A DNA stretch of 64,000 nucleotides from positions 142,951,711 through 143,015,710 of the forward strand of contig CM043966.1 in NCBI GenBank assembly GCA_014529385.2. Reading direction: 5' to 3'. This stretch comes from Adiantum capillus-veneris. Taxonomy: Eukaryota > Streptophyta > Polypodiopsida > Polypodiales > Pteridaceae. This document shows, piece by piece, positions 1 to 11,219 of the stretch; position 1 is the first letter of the stretch; each line of letters begins with the position of its first letter. A program made the translations under genes and the position numbers. Under the pieces are notes generated by a model. That model did not search any database. It was not told where the DNA came from and was given only the letters and a program-made list of their open reading frames with translations.

Positions 1-1
1 C

Positions 2-1263
2 GCAGCAGACCGACTACATGGCTTCCTGTACGGCCTTAAGCCCTGGGCCCGTCGGGAAGTAGAAAAGCAGAATCCCAACACCTGGGAAGTGGCCGCCAAT
101 ATGGCCGAAAAGCTACGAGATACAAACTCAACCCCAGGTGTCACTATAAACAAACCTCGCCCCAACAATTTGCCCCCAACAACTGGCCTAACCCACCCGC
201 AGGGCGAGGCCACGAATTTATACCAAATAACAGAACCAATGAACCCCGCCCACCACCGCGAAGCTCTTCTGCGAGCAACTCTTACAGCACCACGTCCAAC
301 AGTTTTGTCCCCAACACTTACAAGGGCAATAATAACAACCCACGCCCCGATCGCGTCTGGTGTAGTGACTGCAGGATTGCTCATGGCCCCTACTATGCTT
401 GTGTACGCAAGCGAAATCAAGCAGCCTCCTCATCTAGCAGGGTCAACACCCTCCAAATAGAAGACCCACCCTCCCCTCCCCAAATAAGAATCGAAGAAAT
501 GGCTAGCCCTCTGGCGGACCAACAACCCCGTATTGGAGCAGTCTCTCTTCACCCTCAATGCATGGCAGTGGCTATCACGGACATTCAGAACTTATATGTC
601 CAGGCAACAATTGGAGCCCAGCCGCAATGGATCATGGTAGACTCAGGCGCCACACACAATTTTCTATCACCGCAATGCGCCGCGCGCCTGGGCCTACGTC
701 TCACCACCGTAAATGAAACCACTGTCAAGTTTGCCCAAGAAAAAGATAGCAATGTCAAGGCAGCGCATCAAGTCAAGATTGAGATGGGTGAATTCACATG
801 CTGACTTGACTTCATAGTGGTACCAATGGACGATTTTGAGGCAATTATTGGTCTCTCCTTCAACGATAAGTATCTCATTGCACTCCTAGGCATGAAGGTG
901 GATCAATTACTACTGAATAATCAAGGCAAAGCAGTGACAGTACAAGGCGCCAGACTCACAACGAAGCAGGCATTCACACGTCAGGCGCATCTTCAAACCA
1001 ACCCCCCCCTCGTCAACCACCAAGACCCTGCGCAGTTAGCAGCGATGAAAGGCAAACAGAAAGTCCCAGAACACTCGTCCCCCTAACTCAATCTCATGAG
1101 TGCAAAGCAAGCAGAGCAGGCTCTCAAGAAAGGAGCTCAGGTTCACCTCTGCATCATGCAAGCAAAGGAGCAGCCCACAGCAAGGCTCAATTCCATCACC
1201 CTCGAGAAGGCCAAAGTCGGGGATCCCTCACTTACCCCCATCCTCCAGCAGTACAAAGATGTC
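2..1263 (+). pseudogene. gypsy gag C-terminus and aspartic protease
   Basis: Reading begins in frame 2 (FLYGLKPWARREVEKQNP, a typical end of the gag capsid region) and shifts to frame 1 near 120. A degenerate Cys/His cluster (WCSDCRIAHGPYYAC, about 358-402) sits where the nucleocapsid zinc knuckle belongs but lacks normal spacing. The retropepsin motif VDSGATHNF lies at about 637-663, with the catalytic Asp codon at 640-642. A downstream AIIGLSF segment (about 841-861) occupies the place of the usual second protease motif. In-frame stops at 802-804 (TGA) and 1084-1086 (TAA) interrupt the protease and the linker to RT. This would have processed the polyprotein inside virus-like particles; here it is dead. 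Confidence 0.88.
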
Positions 1264-2779
1264 ATGTCCCCCAGAACTTCCCCCCGGCCTACCCCCTCCC
1301 CGTCAAATTCAACACGAAATTGACCTCATCCCAAGGAGTACACCCCCGGCCAAGGCACCCTACCGCATGAATGACACCAAGCTAAAGGAGCTCAAGAAGC
1401 AACTACAAGAATTAGAGGATCAAGGTTTCATCCGGCCCAGCAGCTCTCCTTTTGGGGCCCCAGTCCTCTTTGTCAAGAAGAAAGATGGCTCGATGCGACT
1501 CTGCGTGGATTATCGGGCCCTCAACAAAATTACTATCAAAAACAAATACCTAGTCCCCCTCATGGAAGACCTCATGGACAGATTACAGGGTGCCAAGTAC
1601 TTCACTCGCATAGATCTCCGCTCAGGCTATCACCAAGTCCGAATTGCATCTAAAGACATAGCGAAGACCGCCTTCCGCACACGCTACGGCTCCTGGGAAT
1701 GGATGAGCCTGGGGTTCGGCCTCACCGGCGGTCCTGGCACTTTTTGCCGAATAATCCATGACAGTTTTCGCGACATGATTGACAACTTTCTCATCACTTA
1801 CATCGATGATCTGCTCATTTACAGCAAGACCTTAGAAGAGCACCAGAAGCATGTCGCCGCAGTACTCCAGCGCCTCTGGGAACACCAACTTTATGCAAAG
1901 CTGGAGAAATGTGAGTTTGATGTCCAGAAAATCGAGTTCATCGGTTTCATCGTCACGTCCGAAGGTATTATGGTGGACCACAAGAAAGTCGACGACGTCA
2001 TCAAGTGGGCTCCCCCGACATCCATCAAAGAAGTCCGCGAGTTTGTGGGTTTCTGTCAGTACACACGCCGCTTCATCCGCGACTTCAGCAAGATTGCCGC
2101 CCCACTTACAGAGATAACCAAAGGCCACAAACCCTTTCAGTGGACCTCCACAGAAGAAGAAGCCTTTGAGAACTTGAAGATAGCCATGTGTAGTACACCC
2201 GTCCTCCGACTACCCGACTTCACCAAACCCTTTGAAGTCCACACCGACGCCTCCGATGGTGCCATTGGTGGAGTCCTCATGCAAGAGAATCAACCCATCG
2301 CCTACGAGTCCCACAAGTTCACAGATGTTGAGACAAGATGGACCACCCATGAGAAGGAAATGCTCGCTGTCGTTCACTGCCTCCAAAAGTGGCGACACTA
2401 TGTCCAAGACAAACACACCAAGGTGTACACAGATAACATATCCCTCAAGTACTTCCAAACACAGCCCAAAATAACCCCCAAGCAAGCCCGGCGGCAGGAT
2501 ACACTGGCAGAATACGACATCGAGATCATCCACAAACCGGGTACCACAAATGTCATGCCCGATGCCCTCAGTCGAATGCCAACCCTCACAGCCATCTCAA
2601 CAGCAACTAGCACTCTACGCCAACGCATCCTCCACGCCCAAAAAGCTGATCCCGCTGTCCTCCGCATGCTCAACGACCTCATCTCTGGTAAAGCTGCCCT
2701 GGGTCTATTCGAAGTCAAAGATAACCTCTTCTACGCGCATGGAAAAAATGTGGATCGTATGGAGCAATATTGGCCGTAG
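1262..2779 (+). pseudogene. gypsy reverse transcriptase and RNase H
   Basis: Open in frame 2 for about 500 codons. The RT begins with [11 protein letters not shown] and shows [17 protein letters not shown], then the catalytic YIDD box at 1799-1810 (two Asp codons at 1805 and 1808). The RNase H domain follows with [11 protein letters not shown] (first catalytic Asp at 2246-2248), an HEKEMLAVV segment, [10 protein letters not shown] and the usual end [15 protein letters not shown]. About 65 codons of the linker toward integrase follow, then a TAG at the junction with CACTA sequence. A frameshift at about 1263 separates it from the gag-protease frame. The RT and RNase H cores look undamaged, but the element cannot move because integrase and LTRs are gone. 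Confidence 0.94.
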
Positions 2780-2783
2780 ACAG

Positions 2784-4633
2784 CATCTTAAAACTCCCTA
2801 AAGCACCATGGATTTTCACAGGAGCCCAAGCACGTAAAGTAAAAGAGACCATTCGATCTGTGCGGACCCCCACTGGCGTAATGCACTCGCTCTGAACGTG
2901 TTTCACTAAAGAAGGAAAGCTTACCGGTTTGAAGTCACAGGACTGGCATAAAATGTGCCAGGTATGTTTGAAGTGGAATATAGCATAGTGGGAATTGTGT
3001 AGCAAAATCGTGTGTGGACTTTAATATCATTGCTAGATGTGTTTTGTAGTTTATTTTACCGGTGGCCATTGAGGGATGTTTGTCTCCTGACGTCCGTAAC
3101 ACAATCTACAAACTTGCGAAGTTGGTGCAATGGATCTCACAAAAGGAGATCAATGTAGACTCCATACCATTCACCAAACTAATGTTGCGGAGGTTGTGTG
3201 CATGTTTGAGAAACACTTTCCTACTATCATGCTAACCAGTCACGTGCATCTTCTGGTTCACATAGCGTTGATGAGGTGGAAATAGCTAGCACAGTACATT
3301 TTAGATGGATGTTCTTTTTAGAACGTTTCATGAAAACACTTCAGGGTGTGCGTCAGAAGGCATGTCCGGAGGGTAGCATGGCAGAAGGATGGCTGGTATC
3401 AAAGCCCCTAGTTTACATTGGAGAGTGGCTAGACGGATTTTATAAAGCTCGGGACACGCTATGGAGAACCATAGATGATGAGCGCATATCTGGGATTGTC
3501 ATGTGCAGTCTCGGTGTTGAGAAGAAGATGACGGAAGATCTAGAAGCTAAAATCAATGGATTTTGCATGTTTCACACTGCCGTGATGCAAAAGTGGATTT
3601 CACAATACGAGGATGCAAAGCAAGAGCGACAAAGGGCACGGATCGAGTGGAGACGAGAAAGACGACTACCGATGCATTATCCGGCGGGTCTAGAGAGCCT
3701 ACCAACATTCATGAGCTTAAGATGGTTGCACAACCAATTCAAAAGCGCACAACAGTGCGGTGAAGAAGTGACTGAGGAGGAGTGGGAGTACTCTCAGGGT
3801 TGCGCGACCAAGGTAAGTTTGCAATGTACGACTATTGACTGTCTAGATGTTTGAACGGCCACTCATAATCTTTGTTGGTTGTAGTATAAGTCATACACAG
3901 CAACATGGTATAAAGGTCGACATTTTAGGGTGGAACGTATTGACAAAAATCGTTTTACTCAATATTGTGGAATCATGGAAAAATTTGAACAGTCTAATCA
4001 ACGACGGTCCTCTGATGCAGATCCTGTGGTGGCGGAACTCACTTACTTCGGCATGCTACAAGAGATTTTGAGGATCGATCATAGAGGATTTTTTGTCGAC
4101 TTGTTCGATGTGCAATGGTTCAAGATAATCATGGAGGGTCGCAACACTACTATACGTAGAGGAGAGTTTGGTTTCCTTGAAGTGGATTCAACTAAAAAAT
4201 GGACTGACCTAAGAGATACATTCGTACTACCCGAGCATTGTGAACAAGTAAGTATGTAAATAGCGCACATACAATTTTAGAAGTTCTGTGCTTGAAAGCT
4301 CTCATGTAACTTATGTGGCTCTGGCAAGTGATATTTTATCCTACAAAGCCTGCATCAAACTGGTGGTATGTCATAGAGGTAGCCCCTCTTAGTGCACAGA
4401 CGTATGAGGGCTACCATGTGTCAATCACAGCGGCATCAATGGAGGAGATTGGAGAAGATGCTCAGTCAGAAGCTGCTGAGGTGGTGCCAGACGAGCATCA
4501 AGCTGCTACTCTCTATGAGGTGCTTGCAGAGAATCTACAAAATGCAATGGAGGACATCTATCTAAACAGAGAGCTCTATATAGATATAGGAAGTTATGTT
4601 GAGCTATGCGAGGATGAGAGAGAGACCTCTTAA
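2784..4633 (+). pseudogene. TNP2-like CACTA transposase, C-terminal half (DUF4218 + DUF4216)
   Basis: Exon 1 (about 2784-2961) carries KLTGLKSQDWHKM, the start of the conserved block that follows the Transposase_21 domain in CACTA TNP2 proteins. An intron with GT at 2962 and AG at 3048-3049 leads into LPVAIEGCLSPDVRN and then FRWMFFLERFMKTL with CPEGSMAEGW, the DUF4218 signature. A second intron (3813-3884) precedes the DUF4216 part (RGEFGFLEVD), and a third (4252-4328) falls just before IFYPTKPASNWWYVIEV. The frame ends at 4633 after an acidic tail. A TGA near 2893 and a frameshift near 3265 break it. The catalytic DDE region is missing, so this is a relic. Intron positions are inferred from frame and consensus sites. 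Confidence 0.88.
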
Positions 4634-4805
4634 AGCCATAAATATTGTATTTGAACAATTTTGCTCTGTTTTATAATATATATTGTATTCACGTGGCTTC
4701 TTGTCCATTCTTATCTATATGTGTTATTGCGTCATTGTATCTAAACGTCATTGCATCCACTCCAGGTACGTATGCTCCAGGTATGTTCTCACAAGCAAGG
4801 ACGAC

Positions 4806-4994
4806 AAGCACTGCGCTCCGAGGCGATGGAGACTAAAGCTGCAATCACGAAGAAAGCGATCCATCTCTGCTCATAGATGCTGCTCGTCCCACCACAAGAT
4901 CTAGTTGATCGGGTGAAAGAGACGCTAAGGAGCACTAGATCACTTTCTTTGAGATTACAGCTTTAGTCTTCATCTCACCCAGAGCGCCGTGCTT
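4806..4994. repeat. Imperfect inverted repeat (foldback) between the two CACTA genes
   Basis: The arm at 4806-4861 is the approximate reverse complement of the arm at 4938-4994 (each about 56 bp, a few mismatches), separated by about 76 bp. It lies between the 3' end of the TNP2-like gene and the promoter region of the second gene. A transcript across it would form a long stem-loop. It may be a small foldback element or part of the CACTA intergenic control region. Confidence 0.75.
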
Positions 4995-5002
4995 TTATAA
5001 AT
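4994..5002 (+). promoter_or_regulatory. TATA-like box before the second CACTA gene
   Basis: TTTATAAAT sits at the end of the inverted repeat, followed by a CT-rich leader and an apparent leader intron ending TGCAG at about 5165-5169, just before the ATG at 5172. This layout suits a promoter for the downstream gene. It is inferred from sequence and position only. Confidence 0.45.
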
Positions 5003-5054
5003 TCACAAGAACTTCAACAAAATCTCTCTACAGAGAAATCCCTCCCTTTTTAGG

Positions 5055-5058
<4 letters not shown>

Positions 5059-5104
<46 letters not shown>
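5059..5104. repeat. (CT)n microsatellite in leader
   Basis: An uninterrupted CT dinucleotide run of about 46 bp in the presumed 5' leader of the second CACTA gene. Confidence 0.97.
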
Positions 5105-5107
<3 letters not shown>

Positions 5108-5171
5108 TGTCCATGATTTCTTCTCCATTCATTCAATATTAAGATTATATGTTCGTGTGTTTAATGCAGGT

Positions 5172-6477
5172 ATGGATGATGATGAGTTTCTTTCTTCTTT
5201 GTCATCCCAGCAGAGGTAGTGGTACGAGGATCGTCATCACTCTAGAGCACCATCATGGCGTTCTACTCCTTCGGCGTCTCCCTCTGTTTCGGAGCATTCA
5301 GCGCGCTCCGAAGCTTCGGTGTCGACGAGACGATCTTCACACTTGTCTAGGCATCGACACTCTAGTGGTGGTGGTGGCGGTTGTTGTGGGGATGCCCCCG
5401 TTGATGCCTCGACACCGCCTCGTGTTTGTCGAGGCTCTTTACCTTCCCCTTCTTTGCCCGCCCCCACACCAGCCACGACATCGCCATCTACGTCAGGTTT
5501 TGCGCGGCAGACGGACGTTCCTGGCTACACACCACTATCTACTCCTCCGGGAGTCACCCCAGTTGACACTCCTCGCTTCGGGACCTAGACTCTAGTAGAG
5601 ACACCTGACGTCCGTACCCCCATCGACACGCCGCTAGAAACCCCTACTGGGACACCCAGGTTCACGCGTCACAGGCGAGAGGGCTTGCCTTACTCCGTCG
5701 ACTTCAGTGGCGGCATCATCTTGGATGATGAAGGCAAGAAGGTGATTTCGTGCATGCGCGATATTTGCTCTTAGGTGTTTAGACACTACATACTAAACAC
5801 CTAGAGTGAAGTACCAAGTGAATTAAAAAACAGAGTCATCAGCATGCTGCATGACGAGTTCCCTGTGTCCACATGGGATGACCACTTCAATGAAGACCTG
5901 ATGACGGTTCGAATGCGCGAATACTGCAAGCACAAGCGTTTTGAAGTGCAAAAAGCAATAAAGCATGGGTGGAATAGACCAGATTGGCTGGCCAAAGAAG
6001 ATTGGAAGAATGCGAAGAAAGCAGCACGCGAGAATCTTGACAAGTGGAAGCAACAAAAAGAGGCAGCCAAAGCGTGAGTAGAGGCAGGGAGCTCGCACCA
6101 CTTGGGGTGCGACGAGTGTGCATCATTTGAGGCTGATTTTGTAAGTATTTTTGCATTGCTCTTTAGATTTGATAGTTTAGGGTTCAGGGGTTTTTAAATT
6201 CTAACATAATGGATTCTTTGTATGTTTTGAATAGTGGTCGATGAGAGGACGTAACTCCACACCATACGAGCGCGAGTACGTAGGCAAAAAGGGCTTAAAC
6301 GCCCTGATGGACATTCTGAGTTCTCGCGGTGGCATGGTTATTATTATGGTTTACTCTTTTCTATTTGTTGTATTTTTTTGTAAATTATATGTTTATACTT
6401 ACAAAAGGCAGTCTTATTGTTTTTTTTTGCAGAATCCGACAGACACACTGCTTGAATGCGATGAGACGTCTAATTAG
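5172..6477 (+). pseudogene. Second CACTA protein with Transposase_24-like domain
   Basis: The frame starts MDDDEFLSSLSSQQR at 5172. A low-complexity Ser/Thr/Pro region follows (about 5230-5640), then a conserved-looking domain from about 5690: GGIILDDEGKKVISCMRDI, later EYCKHKRFEVQKAIKHGW and RPDWLAKEDWKNAKKAARENL, then a GSSHHLG motif. This order matches the plant Ptta/En/Spm family domain (Transposase_24) encoded by the accessory gene of CACTA elements, thought to bind the subterminal repeats. Introns at 6141-6234 and 6336-6432 have GT-AG ends, and the last exon ends at a TAG (6475-6477). In-frame stops at 5217, 5586, about 5772, about 5802 and about 6075 (mostly TAG) disable it. Family assignment is by motif order, not by search. 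Confidence 0.8.
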
Positions 6478-6929
6478 ACGACGTCAGTCTAGCCATAGCT
6501 AGATAGTTTCCTTTTGTCATAGCATATGTATTATGAGATGACGTGTATACATCTTTTTGTAACTATTAGAAAACCATGTATATTTTTTCAATAATGACAA
6601 TGGTTTTGTAACTATTACATTTGCAAAGCTTAACAATCAAGTGATTTTGCTTATGATGTGTACAATTGTCATTGATTTACTTTCAACAATCTACTTTTGT
6701 CAGTTTGTATCTTTATTCGTTTTGTATCTTTATTTTGCAAACAATACTATGGATGATGGAGTTAATGGTTACATTGTCTTGTGGGTGAGTACTTTGGGTC
6801 TATATCTAAGCTTGCACTTTCTTTCAAAGGTGAATCTGGGCTTATCCTGGATTCATTTAGGTTTACTCTATTATTGAAACATTCAAATTGGTTGATGGAT
6901 GCCCTGCCACCAAAACTTTTTACTCTCGA

Positions 6930-7125
6930 GCGTCGCTATTTAAGGCTCTGCATCGTCGCTATGAGCGTCGCTATAGGCAGTCTGTAAGCGTCGCTATAGT
7001 CATTGCTATATAACGATGCTTATAGTGACGCTTGTAGCGACGTCCCTGTATCGATGCTATTAGCGACGATTTTAGCGACGTCGAGGAGTATAAAAACCCA
7101 ATGTATTTCCGTCGCTAATAGTGTC
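6930..7125. repeat. CACTA subterminal repeats
   Basis: About eight copies of CGTCGCTAT or its complement TAGCGACG occur in both orientations within 200 bp of the element end. In CACTA elements such arrays are the binding sites of the accessory protein. The copies are imperfect and unevenly spaced. Confidence 0.88.
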
Positions 7126-7141
7126 ACAAGTGCACACAACC

Positions 7142-7151
7142 TCTTGTAGTG
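7142..7151 (-). repeat. CACTA terminal inverted repeat, right end
   Basis: TCTTGTAGTG is the complement of CACTACAAGA, the family-defining terminus. The flanking trinucleotide (CTA) is the expected size of a CACTA target duplication, but the left end is not in the window, so this cannot be confirmed. Confidence 0.9.
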
Positions 7152-7229
7152 CTAAGTGGAATCTTTGGTTCAAGGGAAATTCTTTTTTTAGTTAATGCAT
7201 ATGCAACTATATATGAATGTCGGAGTCAG

Positions 7230-7306
<77 letters not shown>

Positions 7307-7723
7307 ACGTCTTCAAGGCTTCACAGGAGATGCGTCAGTCAGCCGCTTAGTCTCTTCAAAGTAGTCTTTGCAGGGAGTGATTGTTCAGAGGGTTGTTGGA
7401 CGAAGGTGCCGTATAGGGAAGGAAGGAGGAGCAAGGAGAATTCCAGTGAAGATGGGGCTTGTTGCAAGAATTAGTTCGAGAGAGGGGAAAGTCATGCTGG
7501 GGGATCACCCGAACTAATAGATTTTTATTTAGTATGGATTATGAGTTATTCACGCTAGTGTCCATGAAATTAAAGGGCTGATGGTGAGCTGAAAATTCTC
7601 GTTAACTTATGTCTTCTGACCACAGATTGTTGGACAGGACTGATTTGGCACACATGGTGCTTGTGTTGTGTCACGTAGACTCTCTCTCTCTCTCTCTACC
7701 TGGTGGCCACGTAGAAACTTATG

Positions 7724-7770
<47 letters not shown>

Positions 7771-8013
7771 GAGAGAGAGGTGGTGTCAGTCACATACGAA
7801 GATCTACAGAGATCAGACCCTCCACCACGCCCACAATTCTTCTCATATTCCTTCACTTTCCTCACCCATCTCCACTACCTCTTGTGTCAATCGATTATAG
7901 CCCCTGACGAGCAATCTCTCCAACATCCCCTCTTTGTTTCTCTTTGCCCCCCTCCTCGTTTTGCCCTAAACTAGCTATTTCAACTTGAATTCCCCTTCCC
8001 ATGTCAGCGCCGT
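7152..8013. other. Non-coding stretch with microsatellites
   Basis: No credible gene. It contains a compound (TC)n(AC)n tract at 7232-7305, a short TC run at 7680-7698 and a GA tract at about 7727-7781. Open frames here are produced by the dinucleotide runs. The sequence ends at the insertion site of the LTR element starting at 8014. Confidence 0.7.
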
Positions 8014-10183
8014 TGTCAGGGGATTTGTATTCTAAAGGTGAGTCGAGAAGGCATCGGGCCCCTGGCTGTGAGAGGTGCAAGGAAAAGAGTTGCAGCAGAC
8101 ACAATTAATGGGAACATAGCTTAAAACAGACAGTCTACCTTAAACCAAATAAGCAACAGTATCCCTCTTTTAATCAAATTTCCCGACCCCTGGCTGTGAG
8201 AGGTGCAAGGAAAAGAGTTGCAGCAGATACAATTAATGGGAACAGAGCTTAAAACAGACAGTCTACCTTAAACCAAATAAGCAACAATATCCCTGTTTTA
8301 ATCAAATTACAAGAACTGTCCCGATTTAATCCAGTTGCTAATAAAAATTAACTGCCTTGTACCCCCTTCAGCTCCTTCCCGCCATGGCTTAGAAGCTTCA
8401 GCTTCCGATGGCCTTGGGTGGGACTCGGTTTAAGGGTACCGGCCTAATTTCGGTTTTGAACGGCTTGGAGATTATGGTAATCCGAGCTTAAGCTTGGCTA
8501 ATGAGATTAAGATTAGGATTGGGTTAAGAGTTTGAGATTAGGCACGGCTTAAGAAAACTTCATGAAATCCGGCTTAGCCTGGCTTGGCTTAAGGAGGTTA
8601 ATGAGATCAAAAGATTTGGCTTGGTTTGGCTTCAACGAGCTTAGGATTAGGCTTAGAGCTCAAGCGGATTAGGATCACCTTCTCTTAGGCTTGGCTCCGC
8701 TCAAGAGATTAGGCTTAGGCTTAAGATATTAGAGAGTTTAGGAAATTCGGCTTAATGCTTTGATAATCCGGGCTTAAGTGCTTGCTTAAGAGCTCTTAAT
8801 GAAATCTGAGCTTATGGCTTGCTCCTAGAGAGCGTTCAAATGAAAAGGGGAGAGGAAAAAAACACACACAAGAGACTCAAAGAGAGCCCCCCCTTTCCCT
8901 TTTATATGTTGCATGAGCTTTTTTATTGCTAAAAAAAGGCCTACCCATTAGCGACATCGCTAATGGATACCCTCTTTATGACGTGGCAGGCAGAATTTCG
9001 GGCTGCTTCAAACGCAACACAGCTAGTACCGAATCGGGTCTTCGGGACCTGCTTGTCATTGCTCACTTCGTGGACGTCCTCAACCAGCCATCCCTTCGCG
9101 CGTTATGAGCTCAAACGGCCCTGCACCTCTTCTTGCTCGCTGCCGCCACGCATGGCTCTCCATTTTCCCTTTGACTTCACACCCTTAAGCCCTTAACTTA
9201 CCCTTTGGGTGGGCAGTCTTTTTGGGCGGACAGTTTAACCCAGTAGGGCCATTTGAATTTGGCTCCTTTGGGCGGCCTTTGGGCTCCGCATTAGGCATAC
9301 ATATTGGCCAAGGCACAACCAAGCTTCTCCATTGGGTGGCCACGGCCATCGTAAGGGCACCACCTTTGGCATACATGCCGGCCAAAGCAAAGTTTCTCAT
9401 GACTTCATTTCCCAACATTTTTGACTAGCAATATCACCTTGAATTTTGTTGCCCGTTCTAGTGCTTTGAATGTCACCATAACTTTCAAAATGCAAGTATC
9501 AGTGTCTGTCAAAGCAAGGCAGTAGATATATTTAAAAAAAATGCTTCCGCATCGGCCCACATTTGGTGTACATATCAGCGCTGCACTGTATTAAGCCTGT
9601 ATGCGGGCCATCGGTTGCCACAAATTTAACTCTGATGGCTCCATTTCACAGAATCTGTTTGATGCTCAAAATTGATTGATCAAGGCGACTAGGGCGGTTC
9701 GGAACCGGCCCTCGGTGATACTTAAACTGGCCATATCTTGCCAACCGAAACCCCGATTGACGAACTGGAAAGACCGACATGCTCCTGGAAGTGAGCACTT
9801 CGGACCCATGCATTCCTTTCATCTTTGACCTTTTATCAGCAGGTGCTCAATCCGTTACGCATCTGGTACTGATTCAACTTAAAACTGTCATAACTTCTTA
9901 TCCGTAGCTCCGATTGACGAGCCGTAAAGACAGGCATGCAGAGCCCTTCAAGTACTTCAACATTGATTAATAAAAACCCAGCTATGACCACTTCAAGCAT
10001 ACTCATTGTTTAGCATTACCAAGTGTTCTTTTGTCCCTTAGAGTCCCATCTTGCACACTTTTAGCTTAAAAATTGGCTTGTTAGCAAGCCCTTATAACTG
10101 CTAAATAATCATGTAGGATTCAAATACATTTTATTGGCATCCCTTTGCTCATTTTCTTGTCATGGGAGCGGAGCGGCACGACA
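8014..10183 (-). repeat. Element F left LTR (3' LTR)
   Basis: Aligns along its length with 12788-14867. It is longer because of a 128-bp tandem duplication near its + strand start (8059-8186 and 8187 to about 8308). On the minus strand a TATA-like AATA/TATAAAAG stretch lies near 8899-8908. It also contains GGCTTA-rich degenerate repeats at about 8400-8820. Confidence 0.92.
8059..8308. repeat. 128-bp tandem duplication inside left LTR
   Basis: The segment beginning CCCCTGGCTGTGAGAGGTG at 8059 repeats at 8187 with few differences. The right LTR has a single copy (from about 12833), so the duplication arose after insertion or by template switching during reverse transcription. Confidence 0.9.
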
Positions 10184-10197
10184 TCCACCCCCTCTGA
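10184..10197 (-). promoter_or_regulatory. Polypurine tract of element F
   Basis: Read on the minus strand, AGAGGGGGTGGA immediately precedes the TGTCG start of the 3' LTR. This is the plus-strand primer position for reverse transcription and supports the minus orientation. Confidence 0.82.
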
Positions 10198-11219
10198 ACC
10201 TGCACAGCCTCCGGTCTGTGCCAACCGGTCTTTAAGCTGCATCTGCTATAAACACCTTAAGCTACTTGTCATCAAGCTCACGTAGTTGGTAAAGACATGT
10301 AAAACAAAAGAAGGTTTAAATCATAGCATCAATAGTCTAGCTCAATTATCTGGTAGCTGCCCCATCACAAATCTTTGAACCGTAGTGGTCGTATCTCCAA
10401 AGAATTCAATTATGAAAAATCTGTTTAGTGAATCCCGCCAGACTCAAGTGCTCCAGTTACTTATGCACACGGCTTGACCATCAACTCGCTTTAGGGAACC
10501 TTGTCAAGCTCAAGTATGCCTTACTCTGTCTACACACGTAATGGTCGTCAAGTCCTTTACTTCAAGTTCTGGTAGCAGACCCATTCTCAAAAGATGTGAA
10601 GATACTATAAGCAGAACCATCTCAAAAGATGTGAAGATACTATAACAATTGTCCAAAGATGTCAACTGGAGGCTAGTCATGTAAGCTTATTGATCATATA
10701 ACCCAAAACACTTTTGTCTTAGCATACATCCAAAAACAAATCTACTGCCAAGTAACCTGCTACAGGAAAATAAATGATATCCTTAAATCTGCAAGTTGCT
10801 CTTCAATAGCTCCCAGGATCAAATGGGATAATAAGAAATTTCCCCAATAGTGGAGCAACAAAATATCCACATAAGCGTACATATCTTGTATCAATCAACT
10901 TCAAGCATTTTTGCTCCAAATATGCTATTCCAGGATCTAGCAGAAAGAAACCACAATATATACCCAAAAATACCCATCCATAGTGAACCTGCTTTTAAAG
11001 ATCTGTCGAATCACCTGGATCAAATACCATTAAGATCACATAGCATTGATGGGCTCCGCAATATACTAGAGCTTCACCTTAAGCATAGTGCAGCACCCAC
11101 ATTACATAACCTTTTGGTAACTTAAGGTCGTTACCAACAAAAATCAAAGAATTCTGACTCCCTTTTACTGGTAGCCAGGACATCACTGACATAAGAATTA
11201 TTAGGAATAGTATTCAAAT
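10198..11219. other. Element F internal non-coding region
   Basis: No long credible frame. It contains the 3' untranslated part of the element between the gag-like pseudogene and the polypurine tract. A 22-bp segment (AAGATGTGAAGATACTATAA type) is repeated at about 10590 and 10620. Confidence 0.6.

Larger units (their letters stand above)
1..2779 (+). mobile_element. Truncated Ty3/gypsy retrotransposon (gag-PR-RT-RNase H)
   Basis: Order gag tail, aspartic protease, reverse transcriptase, RNase H and the very start of the integrase region is that of a Ty3/gypsy polyprotein. The 5' end lies outside the window. The 3' end stops abruptly near 2779, where the sequence continues directly as the inside of a CACTA transposase gene, so integrase and 3' LTR are missing. 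Frameshifts near 120 and 1263 and stops at 802 and 1084 make it non-functional. No LTR is visible in the window. Confidence 0.93.
2780..7151 (+). mobile_element. CACTA (En/Spm-type) DNA transposon, 3' portion
   Basis: The stretch holds the C-terminal half of a TNP2-type transposase gene, a second gene with a plant Transposase_24-like domain, an array of short subterminal repeats and a perfect CACTA terminus (TCTTGTAGTG at 7142-7151, the complement of CACTACAAGA). That is the standard order for a plant CACTA element read 5' to 3'. The 5' terminus and the Transposase_21 catalytic part are absent; their place is taken by the gypsy fragment ending at 2779. Both genes carry stops, so the copy is defective. 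Confidence 0.92.

Noticed and set aside
7609-7974. 121-codon frame with Arg-Glu repeats
   Set aside because: Produced by a (GA)n tract; no domain, no start context.
8400-8820. GGCTTA-rich repeats resembling telomeric DNA
   Set aside because: Not the plant TTTAGGG repeat; degenerate and present in both LTRs of element F, so part of the LTR.
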